Shown: positions 18,797 to 29,384, counted from the first letter of the stretch. The stretch: 64,000 nucleotides of DNA from Kluyvera cryocrescens NBRC 102467 (GCF_001571285.1 NZ_BCTM01000007.1:62001-126000); one strand, 5' to 3'. Numbers and translations are program-made. The notes: generated from the sequence alone by a model not told the origin.

Positions 18797-19917
18797 CAGG
18801 CTTTTCCTCCGTTGCTCGACACTTCAACGGGTTTGACCTGCTGCCCAACCATCACTTTCGCCGAGCCTTCGACAATCAGCTTATCGCCAGCCTCTAAACC
18901 GCTTAACACCAGCCATTTGTCGCCGTAGGTTTCGCCGGTTTCCAGCTCGCGCTGTTCGACCTTGTTATCGGCACCCACCACCAGCGCGGTGGCCGTGCCT
19001 TTGGCATCGCGGGTGATCCCCTGCTGCGGTGCCAGAATGGCGTCGTTCATGATGCCTTCGTCCACTTTGGCGCGTACGAACATCCCCGGCAGCAACTGCT
19101 GTTTCGGGTTCGGGAATACAGCGCGCAGCGTCACGGAGCCGGTCGACTCATCTACCGCCACTTCGGTCAGCGCCAGGCGACCTTTTTCGCTGTAGGTTGA
19201 GCCATCTTCCAGCATCAGCGACACGTTCATGGTGTCGCTGTTGCTCGCCAGCGACTGTTTGCGCAGGCGCAGCAGGTCAACGCTGGAACGGGTAAGATCA
19301 ACGTACATGGTGTCGAGCCCGCGAATGGTGGCCAGCGCGGTGGTTTGCTCGGCGGAGACCAGCGCCCCCGGCGTGACCGACGAGATACCAATACGCCCAG
19401 CGATGGGGGCAGTGATGGTGGTCCAGTTCAGGTTGATACGAGCGCTCTCCAGCGCCGCTTTTTTCGACTCCACGCTGGCCCGGTCCTGCGCACAGGTGGA
19501 TGCCGCGTCGTCGGCATCCTGACGGGAGACGCCGTTTTCTTTGACCAACTGTGCATAGCGCTGGGCTTTTGCACAGTCTGCGGCAACCAGCGCCTGCGCC
19601 TGTTTCAGCGCGGCGGCGGCTTCATTGTAGGCGGCGCGGAAGCTGTCCGGCTCAATTTGGTATAGAGGCTGGCCGGCCTTTACGTTATCGCCTTCATTAA
19701 AAAGCCGTTTCTGAATGATGCCGGTCACCTGCGGGCGGACTTCGGCGCTTAGGGCGGCGGAGGTGCGTCCGGTCAGTTCACTGACGATGGAAACGGGTTG
19801 GCTTTTTAATGTCACGATCCCGACTTCCTGCGCAGGAAGCTGCGAAGGGGCGGTGGGGGCATTATCGCATCCGCTCAGGAGAAATAATGCAGCGATGGTG
19901 GTTGTGATGTATTTCAT
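18796..19917 (-). CDS. eefA: RND efflux periplasmic adaptor lipoprotein, EefA-like
   Basis: Membrane-fusion protein of 373 residues linking pump and duct. The start at 19917 gives MKYITTTIAALFLLSGC with a lipobox Cys17; an upstream in-frame start would spoil this signal. A lipoyl/barrel-sandwich half (SAEVRPQVTGIIQKRLFNEGDNVKAGQPLYQI, here split over residues 60-92), an alpha-hairpin with an unusual pair of cysteines (AADCAKAQRY and STCAQDRAS), and a beta-barrel region (GRIGISSVTPGALV) follow. First gene of the eefABC-like operon, 134 bases after the TetR gene. Confidence 0.85.
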   Translation of the reverse strand: MKYITTTIAALFLLSGCDNAPTAPSQLPAQEVGIVTLKSQPVSIVSELTGRTSAALSAEVRPQVTGIIQKRLFNEGDNVKAGQPLYQIEPDSFRAAYNEAAAALKQAQALVAADCAKAQRYAQLVKENGVSRQDADDAASTCAQDRASVESKKAALESARINLNWTTITAPIAGRIGISSVTPGALVSAEQTTALATIRGLDTMYVDLTRSSVDLLRLRKQSLASNSDTMNVSLMLEDGSTYSEKGRLALTEVAVDESTGSVTLRAVFPNPKQQLLPGMFVRAKVDEGIMNDAILAPQQGITRDAKGTATALVVGADNKVEQRELETGETYGDKWLVLSGLEAGDKLIVEGSAKVMVGQQVKPVEVSSNGGKA

Positions 19918-20051
19918 ATTTTTCTCAGGGTGAACGAAGTCCTCCTCGCGAATTAATGCGAGGATTTTAAGGGTAAACAGGCCCACGCTTCCGGAAAGCC
20001 GGAAACGACAAAAGGGGGAAAAATATTCCCCTGGAGATTAAAAGGTATTAA

Positions 20052-20621
20052 TTATTTTGCAGTCACAAGCATATTAATAATTTCCTGATAGATTTTTTCC
20101 ATCTCTTCCGGCTGTACCTGCTGTGGGACATGCCGACGATAAATGGTTCCTTCCACCATCACCGCCATCACCTCGACGCAGCTGCGAATGCGCGCCTGGC
20201 TTAGGTTCGGGTACTCTTTACTCATGTGCGCGCAGGCGTTGTTGAACATGCGTTCGTCCGCTTCTGCCAGCCAGGCCGCCACCTGCGGGTTTCGTGTGGC
20301 TTCGGCTGACATTTCCAGCATCAGGCTGTCATCGTCTTCGCTGGGGGTCATACGCCACGCCAGCATGTGCGGCATCAGATGGGTATGGGTTTTCCCTTCC
20401 ATCTCGGCGATGCGATAGTCGATGATGCGGCGGATCATCTCTTCAATGATTGCGTCTTTGTTATTGAAATAACGGTAGATTTGACCAACGCTGAGTTTGG
20501 CTTCTGCCGCAATCTGCGACATGCTGGCAGCATGAAATCCGCTCTGACGGAAGCAGCGCCGCGCGGCGGCAATAATGTCGTCCTGTCGGGCTTTCTGCCG
20601 GGCTTCCAGCTTGCTGGTCAT
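20052..20621 (-). CDS. eefR: TetR-family repressor of the efflux operon, EefR-like
   Basis: Regulator of 189 residues. Residues about 12-58 hold the TetR helix-turn-helix: IIAAARRCFRQSGFHAASMS, then IAAEAKLSVGQIYRYFNNKDAI. The ligand-binding C-terminal part is family-variable. It lies just upstream of eefABC in the same direction, and an 18-base perfect palindrome sits 25 bases before its start. It therefore probably represses itself and perhaps the pump genes. Confidence 0.82.
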   Translation of the reverse strand: MTSKLEARQKARQDDIIAAARRCFRQSGFHAASMSQIAAEAKLSVGQIYRYFNNKDAIIEEMIRRIIDYRIAEMEGKTHTHLMPHMLAWRMTPSEDDDSLMLEMSAEATRNPQVAAWLAEADERMFNNACAHMSKEYPNLSQARIRSCVEVMAVMVEGTIYRRHVPQQVQPEEMEKIYQEIINMLVTAK

Positions 20622-20645
20622 GCATCTCTCCGCATTTTGAAACAG

Positions 20646-20663
20646 TGAGAACGATCGTTCTCA
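20646..20663. promoter_or_regulatory. TetR-type operator, perfect 18-base palindrome
   Basis: TGAGAACGATCGTTCTCA reads the same on both strands. It lies between the TetR gene (start 20621, minus) and the GNAT gene (start 20812, plus), close to the expected promoter of the former. Perfect palindromes of this size are typical TetR-family operators. Confidence 0.7.
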
Positions 20664-20811
20664 TTTTTCGCTCATTATACGTCGCTGAAGGCCGATGAAA
20701 AGCATTTTTTGAGATGATTTTTTATTTTTGAGTTTGTTCAGAAAATAATGGAGGAAAAAAGGATTTTCTGTGAAATTAATAAGTGTGGCGGGTAAAAATA
20801 ATGGAGAAAAT

Positions 20812-21228
20812 ATGCCTTTTGAAATTAAAGAAGTTATTACTCTGGAAGATAAAGAAGAATTACTTGATGGGCTCCGAGCGTACAATCGTCAGTTTGTTGA
20901 TACTCGCGAGTGGGGCGATGTATGCGTGTATCTGCGTGATGCGCAGGGCACCATGCAGGGCGGATTGATTGGTCAACGTAAAGGCCAGTGGTTGAGCATC
21001 GATTATTTGTGGGTGAGCGATTCGTCTCGCGGGAGCGGTGTTGGCAGCCAGCTTATCCGCACCGCTGAACAGACTGCACGGCAGAAAGGCTGCCAGTTTG
21101 CGCTGGTGGATACCATTAGTTTCCAGGCGCTGCCGTTCTATCAAAAGCAGGGATATGTGTTGAAAACGACGCTGGATGATTTCCCGCTTGAGGGGATGGC
21201 GCGCCACTATTTGACGAAGGCGCTGTAA
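20812..21228 (+). CDS. GNAT-family N-acetyltransferase
   Basis: Predicted cytoplasmic acetyltransferase of 138 residues. The acetyl-CoA-binding motif A is visible as [20 protein letters not shown] (about residues 68-87), with the R-G-x-G-V-G pattern, and motif B follows in [17 protein letters not shown]. The ATG at 20812 has GGAG six bases upstream; an in-frame start at 20770 lacks a ribosome site. The acceptor substrate is unknown. It is divergent from the TetR-efflux operon with the 18-base palindrome in between, so it might share that control. Confidence 0.82.
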   Translation: MPFEIKEVITLEDKEELLDGLRAYNRQFVDTREWGDVCVYLRDAQGTMQGGLIGQRKGQWLSIDYLWVSDSSRGSGVGSQLIRTAEQTARQKGCQFALVDTISFQALPFYQKQGYVLKTTLDDFPLEGMARHYLTKAL

Positions 21229-21235
21229 ACCCGTT

Positions 21236-21261
21236 GCCGGATGGCAGCGATGCCACCCGGC
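21236..21261. repeat. REP-type palindromic unit
   Basis: GCCGGATGGCAGCGATGCCACCCGGC is an almost perfect REP (PU) hairpin, given here in part, lying between the convergent GNAT and DHA2 transporter genes. Confidence 0.7.
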
Positions 21262-21269
21262 TTTTCCTG

Positions 21270-22813
<1,544 letters not shown>

Positions 22814-22854
22814 ATTTATTGAAGATCATTCAGAGGTCAAGAGATCCCGTTTCT

Positions 22855-23505
22855 ATGCCAGCACAAAAAGACAATCTCAAACCGCGTAAGCCGGGTCGCC
22901 CACGCGGCAGCAAACCGAATGCCGCCAACCGCGAACAGCTTATCGATATTGCGTTACGGCTGTTCTCTCAGCAGGGCATCGCGCGCACATCGCTGAACGC
23001 GATTGCCCGCGAAGCAGGCGTCACTCCCGCGATGTTGCATTACTATTTCAATTCACGGGAGCAATTACTCGACGTGATGATTGAAGAACGTTTTTTGCCG
23101 CTGCGGGCTGAAATTGGCGGCGTGTTCGCCGATCATCCCGACGATCCGGTCAAAGCGCTGACCGAGATGGTGAAGACGCTGGCCGCGATCGCCGCGCAGC
23201 ATGAGTGGTTTGCGCCGCTGTGGATGCAGGAGGTGATTGGCGAAATGCCGGTGCTGCGCCAGCATCTGCATGCCCGTTTTGGTGAGGAAAAATATCATGC
23301 GACGCTGGCGACGATAAAAGGCTGGCAGGAAGCGGGCAAGGTGAATCCGCATCTGACGGCGGAGCTGCTGTTTACCACGCTGCTGAGCATGGTGCTGGTG
23401 CCGTTTTCCCGTATGCGCAATGACGAGCGGCTGGCGATGCTGACGCCGGAAATTATCGTCAATAACGCGCTGGCGCTGCTGCGCCAGGGGATTGGCCCGG
23501 CATAA
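22855..23505 (+). CDS. TetR-family regulator, divergent from DHA2 exporter
   Basis: Regulator of 216 residues from the ATG at 22855. A basic N-terminal tail (KPRKPGRPRGSKP) precedes the TetR helix-turn-helix: IDIALRLFSQQGIARTSLNA, then IAREAGVTPAMLHYYFNSRE (about residues 29-70). The alternative TTG start at 22819 adds 12 residues without family likeness. By position it probably represses the DHA2 exporter gene and itself. Confidence 0.85.
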   Translation: MPAQKDNLKPRKPGRPRGSKPNAANREQLIDIALRLFSQQGIARTSLNAIAREAGVTPAMLHYYFNSREQLLDVMIEERFLPLRAEIGGVFADHPDDPVKALTEMVKTLAAIAAQHEWFAPLWMQEVIGEMPVLRQHLHARFGEEKYHATLATIKGWQEAGKVNPHLTAELLFTTLLSMVLVPFSRMRNDERLAMLTPEIIVNNALALLRQGIGPA

Positions 23506-23564
23506 ATCGCGCTAAGGGATATTCGATGCGCATCGGTCGCCGATATTAGCTAAAACGCGTTACG

Positions 23565-23590
23565 GCGGTGAGAAATATTATTCTCACCGC
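23565..23590. terminator. Strong hairpin after the TetR gene
   Basis: GCGGTGAGAA (23565-23574) and TTCTCACCGC (23581-23590) form a perfect 10-base stem with a 6-base loop, between two convergent genes. No T-run follows, so it may be a factor-assisted or mRNA-stabilising end. Confidence 0.55.
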
Positions 23591-23643
23591 GCAAGGTGCT
23601 ATGTGTATTTAAATAATTCAATGAGTGAAACAATAGTTAAATA

Positions 23644-23901
23644 TTAGATCTCCACTTCCTGATTTAAATCATATTCAATGAGCGCCCACGCCGCAGGTTT
23701 ACCCTGGTAATAAGGCATGATATCCCCTCGTCGGAGGCTTATCACTGCGGATACAGTGCTGTCGGAGAGCTGCCAGTGTCCACCCTGAGGGCTGTACTGG
23801 CCGCTGTTGCGGATGGTGCCTAGCGGTTTCCGCTCGGTGTTTTCCTGAGAAGTGAACGAAGAAAGTACCGAAAGCGTGTAATTGCTACTATCTATCTTCA
23901 T
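23644..23901 (-). CDS. Small protein of unknown function
   Basis: I do not recognise this 85-residue protein. From the ATG at 23901 it starts MKIDSSNYTLSVLSSF. It is polar, has no signal peptide or membrane segment, and carries a central GQYSPQGGHWQLSD stretch followed by RRGDIMPYYQGKPAAWALIEYD. The latter pattern recalls short cytoplasmic proteins of the kind sometimes paired with toxins, but no partner toxin is visible. A longer form from TTG at 23946 is possible. It is base-composition-poor in GC compared with its neighbours, in line with island-edge DNA. Confidence 0.5.
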   Translation of the reverse strand: MKIDSSNYTLSVLSSFTSQENTERKPLGTIRNSGQYSPQGGHWQLSDSTVSAVISLRRGDIMPYYQGKPAAWALIEYDLNQEVEI

Positions 23902-24069
23902 AACGTGATAATCCAAAAATGAACACACATCACAAACAAGCGACAATATTTCGCTACAACTTAAGCAGCAGTTTAATTATTTGATATGTGAATAATTCAA
24001 AGCGTTTTATTGCAATGAAAGTCTGTTTTAGACAAAATAAGCCTTCATATCGGTCAAAAAGTATTCTAA

Positions 24070-25059
24070 ATGATTAAGCGCCTGATTCATTCATGCATTC
24101 TTATTATGGCATTTGCCGCTTCCAGCGCCTTTGCCGTGGACTGCCAACGTGCCGCGACGCCGCTTGAAAACACGATTTGCAGCAATGACAACCTGAACTG
24201 GCTGGATGACACCATGGAGAGCGTGTATCGCGCGATGCTGGTGCGCCGTGATGCCAGTACCGTCCATCAGGAATATGAAGCGTGGGAAAAATCGCTGAAA
24301 AGCTGTTCATCCGATGAGTGTATCGAACGCGCCTATTATACCGGGATCAGTAAAATTGCTGATTCGCCCGCGGACTTCGACTGGGAAGGGCGCTGGTGGA
24401 ACTCCAGTGCGGCCAACATGAGCGGTGGGGTGGTGCAGTTCAGCCACAGCGCAGATTGGTCGATCACTACCGACATCCGTATTTGGGCTGGGCTGAATAA
24501 AGATGAGTTCACCGCGGAGGCGCGCAAGCTCAATAATATGGTGCTTATCGACAACATGGTCGACAGCAAGCATTGCAAAGTGCTGTTTATTCCCCGTAAA
24601 AGCGGGGCTGTCCAGGTCTACAGTAATGCGGATTTTGGCTGCCGACTGTCGTTACCCAATGGCGCCTTTATCGATGGCCGCTATCTGAAGTCGGATGTCG
24701 ATCCGCGGCCGAAAGCCACGCTGCTATCGCTGGCAATTTTTGCCGATCCGAAAATGGATGAACGCTTCCGTAAGATGGTGGGTGAGGATTACCAGAAGTT
24801 TGTCGATACCGCGAATATTTATATCTATCAGGAAGATATCGATAATATTGGCGCCACGGTTGTGTCGATGTGGGTTCGGGGTGCGGCCAATGTGCGCACG
24901 GCCATTATCATGTACACCGCCAGCGATATTTGGGCGGCAAGGGTGGAACCGGATGCCAACGGCAAGCTGGCTTTCTCCTACTTCAGCACCCAGGGCAATG
25001 ATGTGGCCAAAATGCCGCGCACTTTGGCAGGCTGGAAGCTGCGCTTCCTTGACCAATAA
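24070..25059 (+). CDS. Secreted protein with LprI-like N-terminal domain
   Basis: Protein of 329 residues with a signal peptide (residues 1-22, ...AFAASSAFA). Residues about 24-95 match the pattern of the LprI-type domain: C-x(5)-TPLENTICSND-x-LNWLDDTM, and a second cysteine pair at SCSSDEC. Members of that domain family are periplasmic, and one is known as a lysozyme inhibitor. The C-terminal 230 residues (from DFDWEGRWWNSS) I do not recognise; they contain two more cysteines (HCKVLF and FGCRLS) that could pair. It is the last gene before the flagellar island and converges with lfhA. Confidence 0.65.
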   Translation: MIKRLIHSCILIMAFAASSAFAVDCQRAATPLENTICSNDNLNWLDDTMESVYRAMLVRRDASTVHQEYEAWEKSLKSCSSDECIERAYYTGISKIADSPADFDWEGRWWNSSAANMSGGVVQFSHSADWSITTDIRIWAGLNKDEFTAEARKLNNMVLIDNMVDSKHCKVLFIPRKSGAVQVYSNADFGCRLSLPNGAFIDGRYLKSDVDPRPKATLLSLAIFADPKMDERFRKMVGEDYQKFVDTANIYIYQEDIDNIGATVVSMWVRGAANVRTAIIMYTASDIWAARVEPDANGKLAFSYFSTQGNDVAKMPRTLAGWKLRFLDQ

Positions 25060-25065
25060 CATCAT

Positions 25066-25103
25066 ACGCCGAACGGGCTGTATCACTTCGGCCCGTTCGG
25101 CGT
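25066..25103. terminator. Long hairpin between the LprI-like gene and lfhA
   Basis: ACGCCGAACGGGC (25066-25078) and GCCCGTTCGGCGT (25091-25103) form a perfect 13-base stem with a 12-base loop. It lies between convergent genes and on the plus strand is followed by GAAGCTTTT. A shared transcript end is likely. Confidence 0.7.
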
Positions 25104-25110
25104 GAAGCTT

Positions 25111-27207
25111 TTACGCCAGCGTCCCCACCACGTTCAGGTCGGCATCGTCCGGCACTTCATTGTACGAAAGCACGTGCAGACCACTGGCGAATAGACGCCC
25201 ATAGCGCGAGATCACCGGGCGTAGCTGCGGGGTCACCAGCAGCAGCGGCGGCAGGCTTTTCGCTTTCATCTGCTCATAAATCATCGGCATCGTATTTTGC
25301 AGCTGGGTCAGGATATTCGGGTCAACCGGGAAACTGTCCAGTGCGACTTTGCCTGCCTGCTGAGCCTGATTCAGCGCGCCCAACAGCATATTTTCCAACT
25401 GATTATCGATGGTATAGGCCGCCAGCTGCGGGCGATCGCCATTGATGTTGTGCACGATAGCCCGGCGCAGCGCGTAACGCACGTCTGCCGTTAGCAGCAC
25501 CGGATCTTTGGTCACTGCAGCGCTTTCCAGCAGCGTGGAGGCGATGGTGACGATATCCTTCAGCGAGACCTGTTCCAGCAGCAGTTGGCGGTAAATACGC
25601 AGCAGCTGGCTGTAGTTGAGTGCAGCATTTAAATCTTCTGCCAGCTTCGGTGCCTGTAGCGCCAGGCGGGCATGCAGATGGGTGATGTCATCGTAGTTAA
25701 ACAGATCCGGTAAGTGTTCGCGGGCAACCTTGTTCACATGGGTTGCCACTACGCTTGCGCAGTCCACCACCTGATAACCGAGATTCAGCGCTTTGGCTTT
25801 TTGGTCCTGGTCAATCCAAACGATAGCCATCCCGTAGGCCGGATCGGTATCCAGCACGCCGTCGATTTCTCCGTACAGCTCTGTGCCGGGGATCGCCATC
25901 AGTTTTTCGGCATTCACTTCACCCATTGCCGTGCGGATACCGTTGATGTGAATCGCGTATTGCGCAGGCTTCAGGCGGAAGTTTTCCCGAATGCGGATTT
26001 CGGGCAGCAGCACGCCGCACAGTTCGGAAATCACCTGACGCACCCCGCGCACGCGCAGCGACAGCGGGCTGCCTTTGGCTTCATCGACCATGGTGACAAG
26101 CTTATAGCCGAGGTTCAGGCCAATTGGCTCAACCAGCGGAATGCTGTCCCAGGTAATCGCCGGATTGGCGTCAGGGGCCAGCGCTTCGGTGATGGCCTCC
26201 ATATCCGTCTCTTGCGGCGCAGGCTGCACCACCTTACTTTGGCGCCAGGCGGCGAACAGCAGCAGGGCGGTAAAGCTCAGGAAGGCGATGTGCGGCATTC
26301 CCGGTACGATCGCGAGGATGAACATCACGAACGCGGCGGTATAGAGGATTTTCGGCTTGGAGAGCAGCTGGGTTTTGATTTCGTCGCTGACGTCGTTCCC
26401 TTCGCTGACGCGGGTTACGATAATTGCCGCGGCGGTGGCCAGCAGCAGTGACGGGATCTGGGCGACCAGACCGTCACCGATGGTCAGCAGTACGTACTGA
26501 CGGAAGGCGTGACCGGCATCGAGATCGTATTTGAAGATACCAATACAGATACCGCCGATCACGTTGATGATAAGCACCATGATCCCGGCGACGGCGTCAC
26601 CACGGACAAACTTTGATGCACCATCCATCGAACCGTAGAAGTCGGCCTCTTTGGCCACTTCCTGACGGCGGGTTCGCGCCTGCTGTTGGTTAATCAGGCC
26701 GGCGTTGAGGTCGGCATCGATCGCCATCTGTTTACCCGGCAGGGCATCCAGCGTAAAGCGAGCTGATACCTCGGAAATACGTTCCGCCCCTTTGGTGACC
26801 ACCACAAAGTTGATGATCATCAGGATAATAAACACCACGAAACCGACGACGAAGTCACCGCCGATCACCACCTGGCCGAACGCTTCGATGACCTTACCGG
26901 CTGCTCCTTCGCCTTCATGCCCTTTGAGCAATACCACGCGCGTTGACGCCACGTTCAGCGTCAGTCGCATCAGCGTGGTGATCAGCAGCAGCGTGGGGAA
27001 AATCGCAAAGTCCAGCGGACGCTGCATGTTGACCGCAACCAGCAGCACGATAACCGCCAGCACGATATTGAATGTAAACAGAATATCCAGCATCAGCGGC
27101 GACAGCGGTAGGATAACCATTGCCAGCACGCAGAGAAGCAGGATAGGCACAGCAATCTGCCCCTTGCGGAGCACGCTGAGCGCGTTGCGCATCTTACTGT
27201 TCGCCAT
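25111..27207 (-). CDS. lfhA: Flag-2 flagellar export gate protein LfhA (FlhA family)
   Basis: Full-length FlhA homologue of 698 residues, a core part of the flagellar type III export gate. The N-terminal half has about eight transmembrane segments. The conserved FHIPEP-like stretch is visible from TLLLITTLMRLTLNVASTRV (about residues 72-91), and the cytoplasmic half begins near ALAPDANPAITWD (about 340). The C-terminal domain would dock chaperone-substrate complexes to a nonameric ring. Last gene of the lfiMNPQR-lfhBA block, overlapping lfhB by 14 bases. In E. coli K-12 only a remnant of this gene survives; here it is open throughout. Confidence 0.95.
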   Translation of the reverse strand: MANSKMRNALSVLRKGQIAVPILLLCVLAMVILPLSPLMLDILFTFNIVLAVIVLLVAVNMQRPLDFAIFPTLLLITTLMRLTLNVASTRVVLLKGHEGEGAAGKVIEAFGQVVIGGDFVVGFVVFIILMIINFVVVTKGAERISEVSARFTLDALPGKQMAIDADLNAGLINQQQARTRRQEVAKEADFYGSMDGASKFVRGDAVAGIMVLIINVIGGICIGIFKYDLDAGHAFRQYVLLTIGDGLVAQIPSLLLATAAAIIVTRVSEGNDVSDEIKTQLLSKPKILYTAAFVMFILAIVPGMPHIAFLSFTALLLFAAWRQSKVVQPAPQETDMEAITEALAPDANPAITWDSIPLVEPIGLNLGYKLVTMVDEAKGSPLSLRVRGVRQVISELCGVLLPEIRIRENFRLKPAQYAIHINGIRTAMGEVNAEKLMAIPGTELYGEIDGVLDTDPAYGMAIVWIDQDQKAKALNLGYQVVDCASVVATHVNKVAREHLPDLFNYDDITHLHARLALQAPKLAEDLNAALNYSQLLRIYRQLLLEQVSLKDIVTIASTLLESAAVTKDPVLLTADVRYALRRAIVHNINGDRPQLAAYTIDNQLENMLLGALNQAQQAGKVALDSFPVDPNILTQLQNTMPMIYEQMKAKSLPPLLLVTPQLRPVISRYGRLFASGLHVLSYNEVPDDADLNVVGTLA

Positions 27208-28330
27208 TGGCTTTTAATACCTCTTGAGGAATGTCTATGTGCCTGTTCAGGCGGGGTTTTTGTTCTGCACGGCCTTCACGCCAGGATTTCAGCTGCATCA
27301 CGTAGGTCAAAACGTGAGCGATGGCGCGAAACAGCTGGGCCGGAATTTGTTGGTTGACGCGGGTGGTGTAATAGACCGCGCGCGCCAGCGGCGGAAACTC
27401 CACCACTTCGATGTTGTGGCTGGCGGCCACCTCACGGATCCACAGCGCCACATCATCAATACCCTTGGCGACGATATACGGTGCTTCCGCCTTTTGCGGG
27501 TCGTATTTCAGCGCCACTGCGTAGTGGGTCGGGTTGGTAATGATGACGTCCGCCTCCGGGACGGTACGCGAGATCTGCCCCATTGCCATCTGGCGCTGAA
27601 GCTGGCGAATACGGCCTTTAATCTGCGGGTTACCGTCGTTGTTTTTATGCTCTTCCTTCACTTCCTGCTTGGTCATGCGCATTTTTTTGGTGAACATGAA
27701 TTTGCTCAGCGGCACATCCAGCAAGGCAAAGATGACGATAACGGCAACAAAATAGCTGATAACGTGCTTGAAAATACCGAAACCGTGGCCGATCGCCTGC
27801 GTCAAATACAAGCGCTGGAGGTGCAGCAAATTATCCATTTCGCCGTGCACCATGGTGTAGATCACCGCGAGGATAGTGGCGCACTTCAGCATCATCTTGC
27901 CTACTTCGGTGTAATGGCTGGCTGAAAACATACGCTTCACGCCGCTAATCGGGCTGAGCTTTTTAAAGTCCGGTTTGAGCTTGCTGGGGGTAAAAATCCA
28001 GCCGCCCGGTACCAGGCTTGCGATGATGCAGGCAATCGGAATGGGGATGAGCGTAGCGATAAAGCGCAGCAGCACCCACAGATTAAGCATCAAAAACTGA
28101 TTAAGGATATTTGGGTTATCGAGATCCTTTGCCATCTCACCGACGGCGGCAAACGACTCGCCAATCAGCTGGCGGTAATACGGCAAAAAGGTCGCCATCG
28201 TAAAGAACGAAGCCACCAGGCCTACTGCCATGGTTAAATCTTTTGAGCGGGGGATATCCCCTTTTTCCCGCGCTTTGCGCAGTTTCCCGGATGTGGGTTT
28301 TTCGCTTTTATCGCCGCTGGAAGAGGACAT
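27194..28330 (-). CDS. lfhB: Flag-2 flagellar export switch protein LfhB (FlhB family)
   Basis: FlhB homologue of 378 residues, controlling the change from rod/hook to filament export. The start SGDKSEKPTSGKLRKAREKG is typical. Four transmembrane segments lie between about residues 30 and 210. The autocleavage site NPTH is at about residues 266-269 in VIITNPTHYAVAL, so the switch should work. It overlaps lfhA at its end, and its ATG is next to the lfiR stop (shared base). Confidence 0.95.
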   Translation of the reverse strand: MSSSSGDKSEKPTSGKLRKAREKGDIPRSKDLTMAVGLVASFFTMATFLPYYRQLIGESFAAVGEMAKDLDNPNILNQFLMLNLWVLLRFIATLIPIPIACIIASLVPGGWIFTPSKLKPDFKKLSPISGVKRMFSASHYTEVGKMMLKCATILAVIYTMVHGEMDNLLHLQRLYLTQAIGHGFGIFKHVISYFVAVIVIFALLDVPLSKFMFTKKMRMTKQEVKEEHKNNDGNPQIKGRIRQLQRQMAMGQISRTVPEADVIITNPTHYAVALKYDPQKAEAPYIVAKGIDDVALWIREVAASHNIEVVEFPPLARAVYYTTRVNQQIPAQLFRAIAHVLTYVMQLKSWREGRAEQKPRLNRHIDIPQEVLKANGEQ

Positions 28331-29103
28331 TACTGCACCCTTATGGCGTCGAGTTTCGCCAGAATTTCGTTGGTCAGATTGATGTAGTGGTCAGGAATGT
28401 TGGTGACCAGCATCGAAATACACAGCAGGCCAAACAGCATGCTGATAGGAAAACCGAGAGAAAACAGGTTCAGCGTCGGCGAAACGCGGTTAAGCAGACC
28501 AAAGCCGCCCTGCACTATCAGCATCACGAAGGTGGTGGGGAGTGCAATCAGCGTGGCAGCAGACATAATCCACCCCAGACCTTGTCCGACGAGCATCAGC
28601 GTCGGCTGGTTAATCGCCTGGCCGATGGGCCAATAGCTGAAACCCTTGAACAGAATCGTCACCAGCAGCAGGTGCCCGTCCATGATGAAAAACAGCAGGG
28701 CGCAAAAGACGTAGATAATCTGTGAGATAACCGTGGTTGAGCTGCCGTTGACCGGGTCGTTCATCATCGCCATCCCCAGCCCCATGTTCATCGACAGGAT
28801 ATTGCCCGCCGTTTGCAGCGCGACAAACACCAGCTGCAGCGCGGTGGCGAAAAGAAAGCCCCACAGAATCTGTTCGCCAATGAGCAAAATAGTGCGCATC
28901 GACAGCAGTTCACTGAGTACCACGTTATTGGGCAGCATGGGGGTGATGATAACGGCCAGCGCCATGGCGGTACCGATTTTGATGCGGCGTGAAAAGACGC
29001 GGTTATCAAGCACCGGCACAAACTGTAAGAAGGCCAGAATGCGGAAAAAAGGCAGCACCAAAGCCAGGATTGGCGCCCACAGCGTCTGAATATCGATTCC
29101 CAT
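28330..29103 (-). CDS. lfiR: Flag-2 flagellar export gate protein LfiR (FliR family)
   Basis: FliR homologue, 257 residues, with about six hydrophobic segments; with LfiP and LfiQ it would form the helical export-gate core. The family pattern near GEQILWGFLFATALQLVFVALQ (about residues 75-95) and NMGLGMAMMNDPVNGSS is visible. It starts seven bases after the lfiQ stop. Confidence 0.93.
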   Translation of the reverse strand: MGIDIQTLWAPILALVLPFFRILAFLQFVPVLDNRVFSRRIKIGTAMALAVIITPMLPNNVVLSELLSMRTILLIGEQILWGFLFATALQLVFVALQTAGNILSMNMGLGMAMMNDPVNGSSTTVISQIIYVFCALLFFIMDGHLLLVTILFKGFSYWPIGQAINQPTLMLVGQGLGWIMSAATLIALPTTFVMLIVQGGFGLLNRVSPTLNLFSLGFPISMLFGLLCISMLVTNIPDHYINLTNEILAKLDAIRVQ

Positions 29104-29109
29104 AATGAC

Positions 29110-29382
29110 TTAGCCGACCAGCGCCGCCGCCTGGTGAAAGATCTGCACGGTAAAATCAACCAGCTGCGTCAGCATCCACTTCCCGGCAAAAATGAGCACG
29201 CCGAGGGTGACGACCAGGCGCGGCAGGAAGCTCAGCGTCTGTTCGTTAATTTGGGTGGTGGCCTGGAAAATACTCACGCACAGGCCAACCAGCAGGCTGG
29301 GGATAATCGCCACGGCGGAAATCAGCAGCACCAGATGAATACCGGATGCCATGATGTCGCCGGCGGTGTCCATATTCATCAT
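29110..29382 (-). CDS. lfiQ: Flag-2 flagellar export gate protein LfiQ (FliQ family)
   Basis: Small membrane protein of 90 residues (89 if the second ATG at 29379 is used) with two transmembrane hairpins: HLVLLISAVAIIPSLLVGLC and VVTLGVLIFAGKWMLTQLV. The middle FQATTQINEQTLSFLPRL is the FliQ signature. The start follows the lfiP stop by two bases, with AAGGA as ribosome site inside the end of lfiP. Longer upstream reading in the same frame overlaps lfiP and has no family likeness. Confidence 0.93.
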   Translation of the reverse strand: MMNMDTAGDIMASGIHLVLLISAVAIIPSLLVGLCVSIFQATTQINEQTLSFLPRLVVTLGVLIFAGKWMLTQLVDFTVQIFHQAAALVG

Positions 29383-29384
29383 GG

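Noticed and set aside
25714-26451. 245-codon frame antisense to lfhA
   Set aside because: Shadow of a strongly conserved gene in GC-rich DNA; the protein is rich in His, Gln and Arg with no family likeness.
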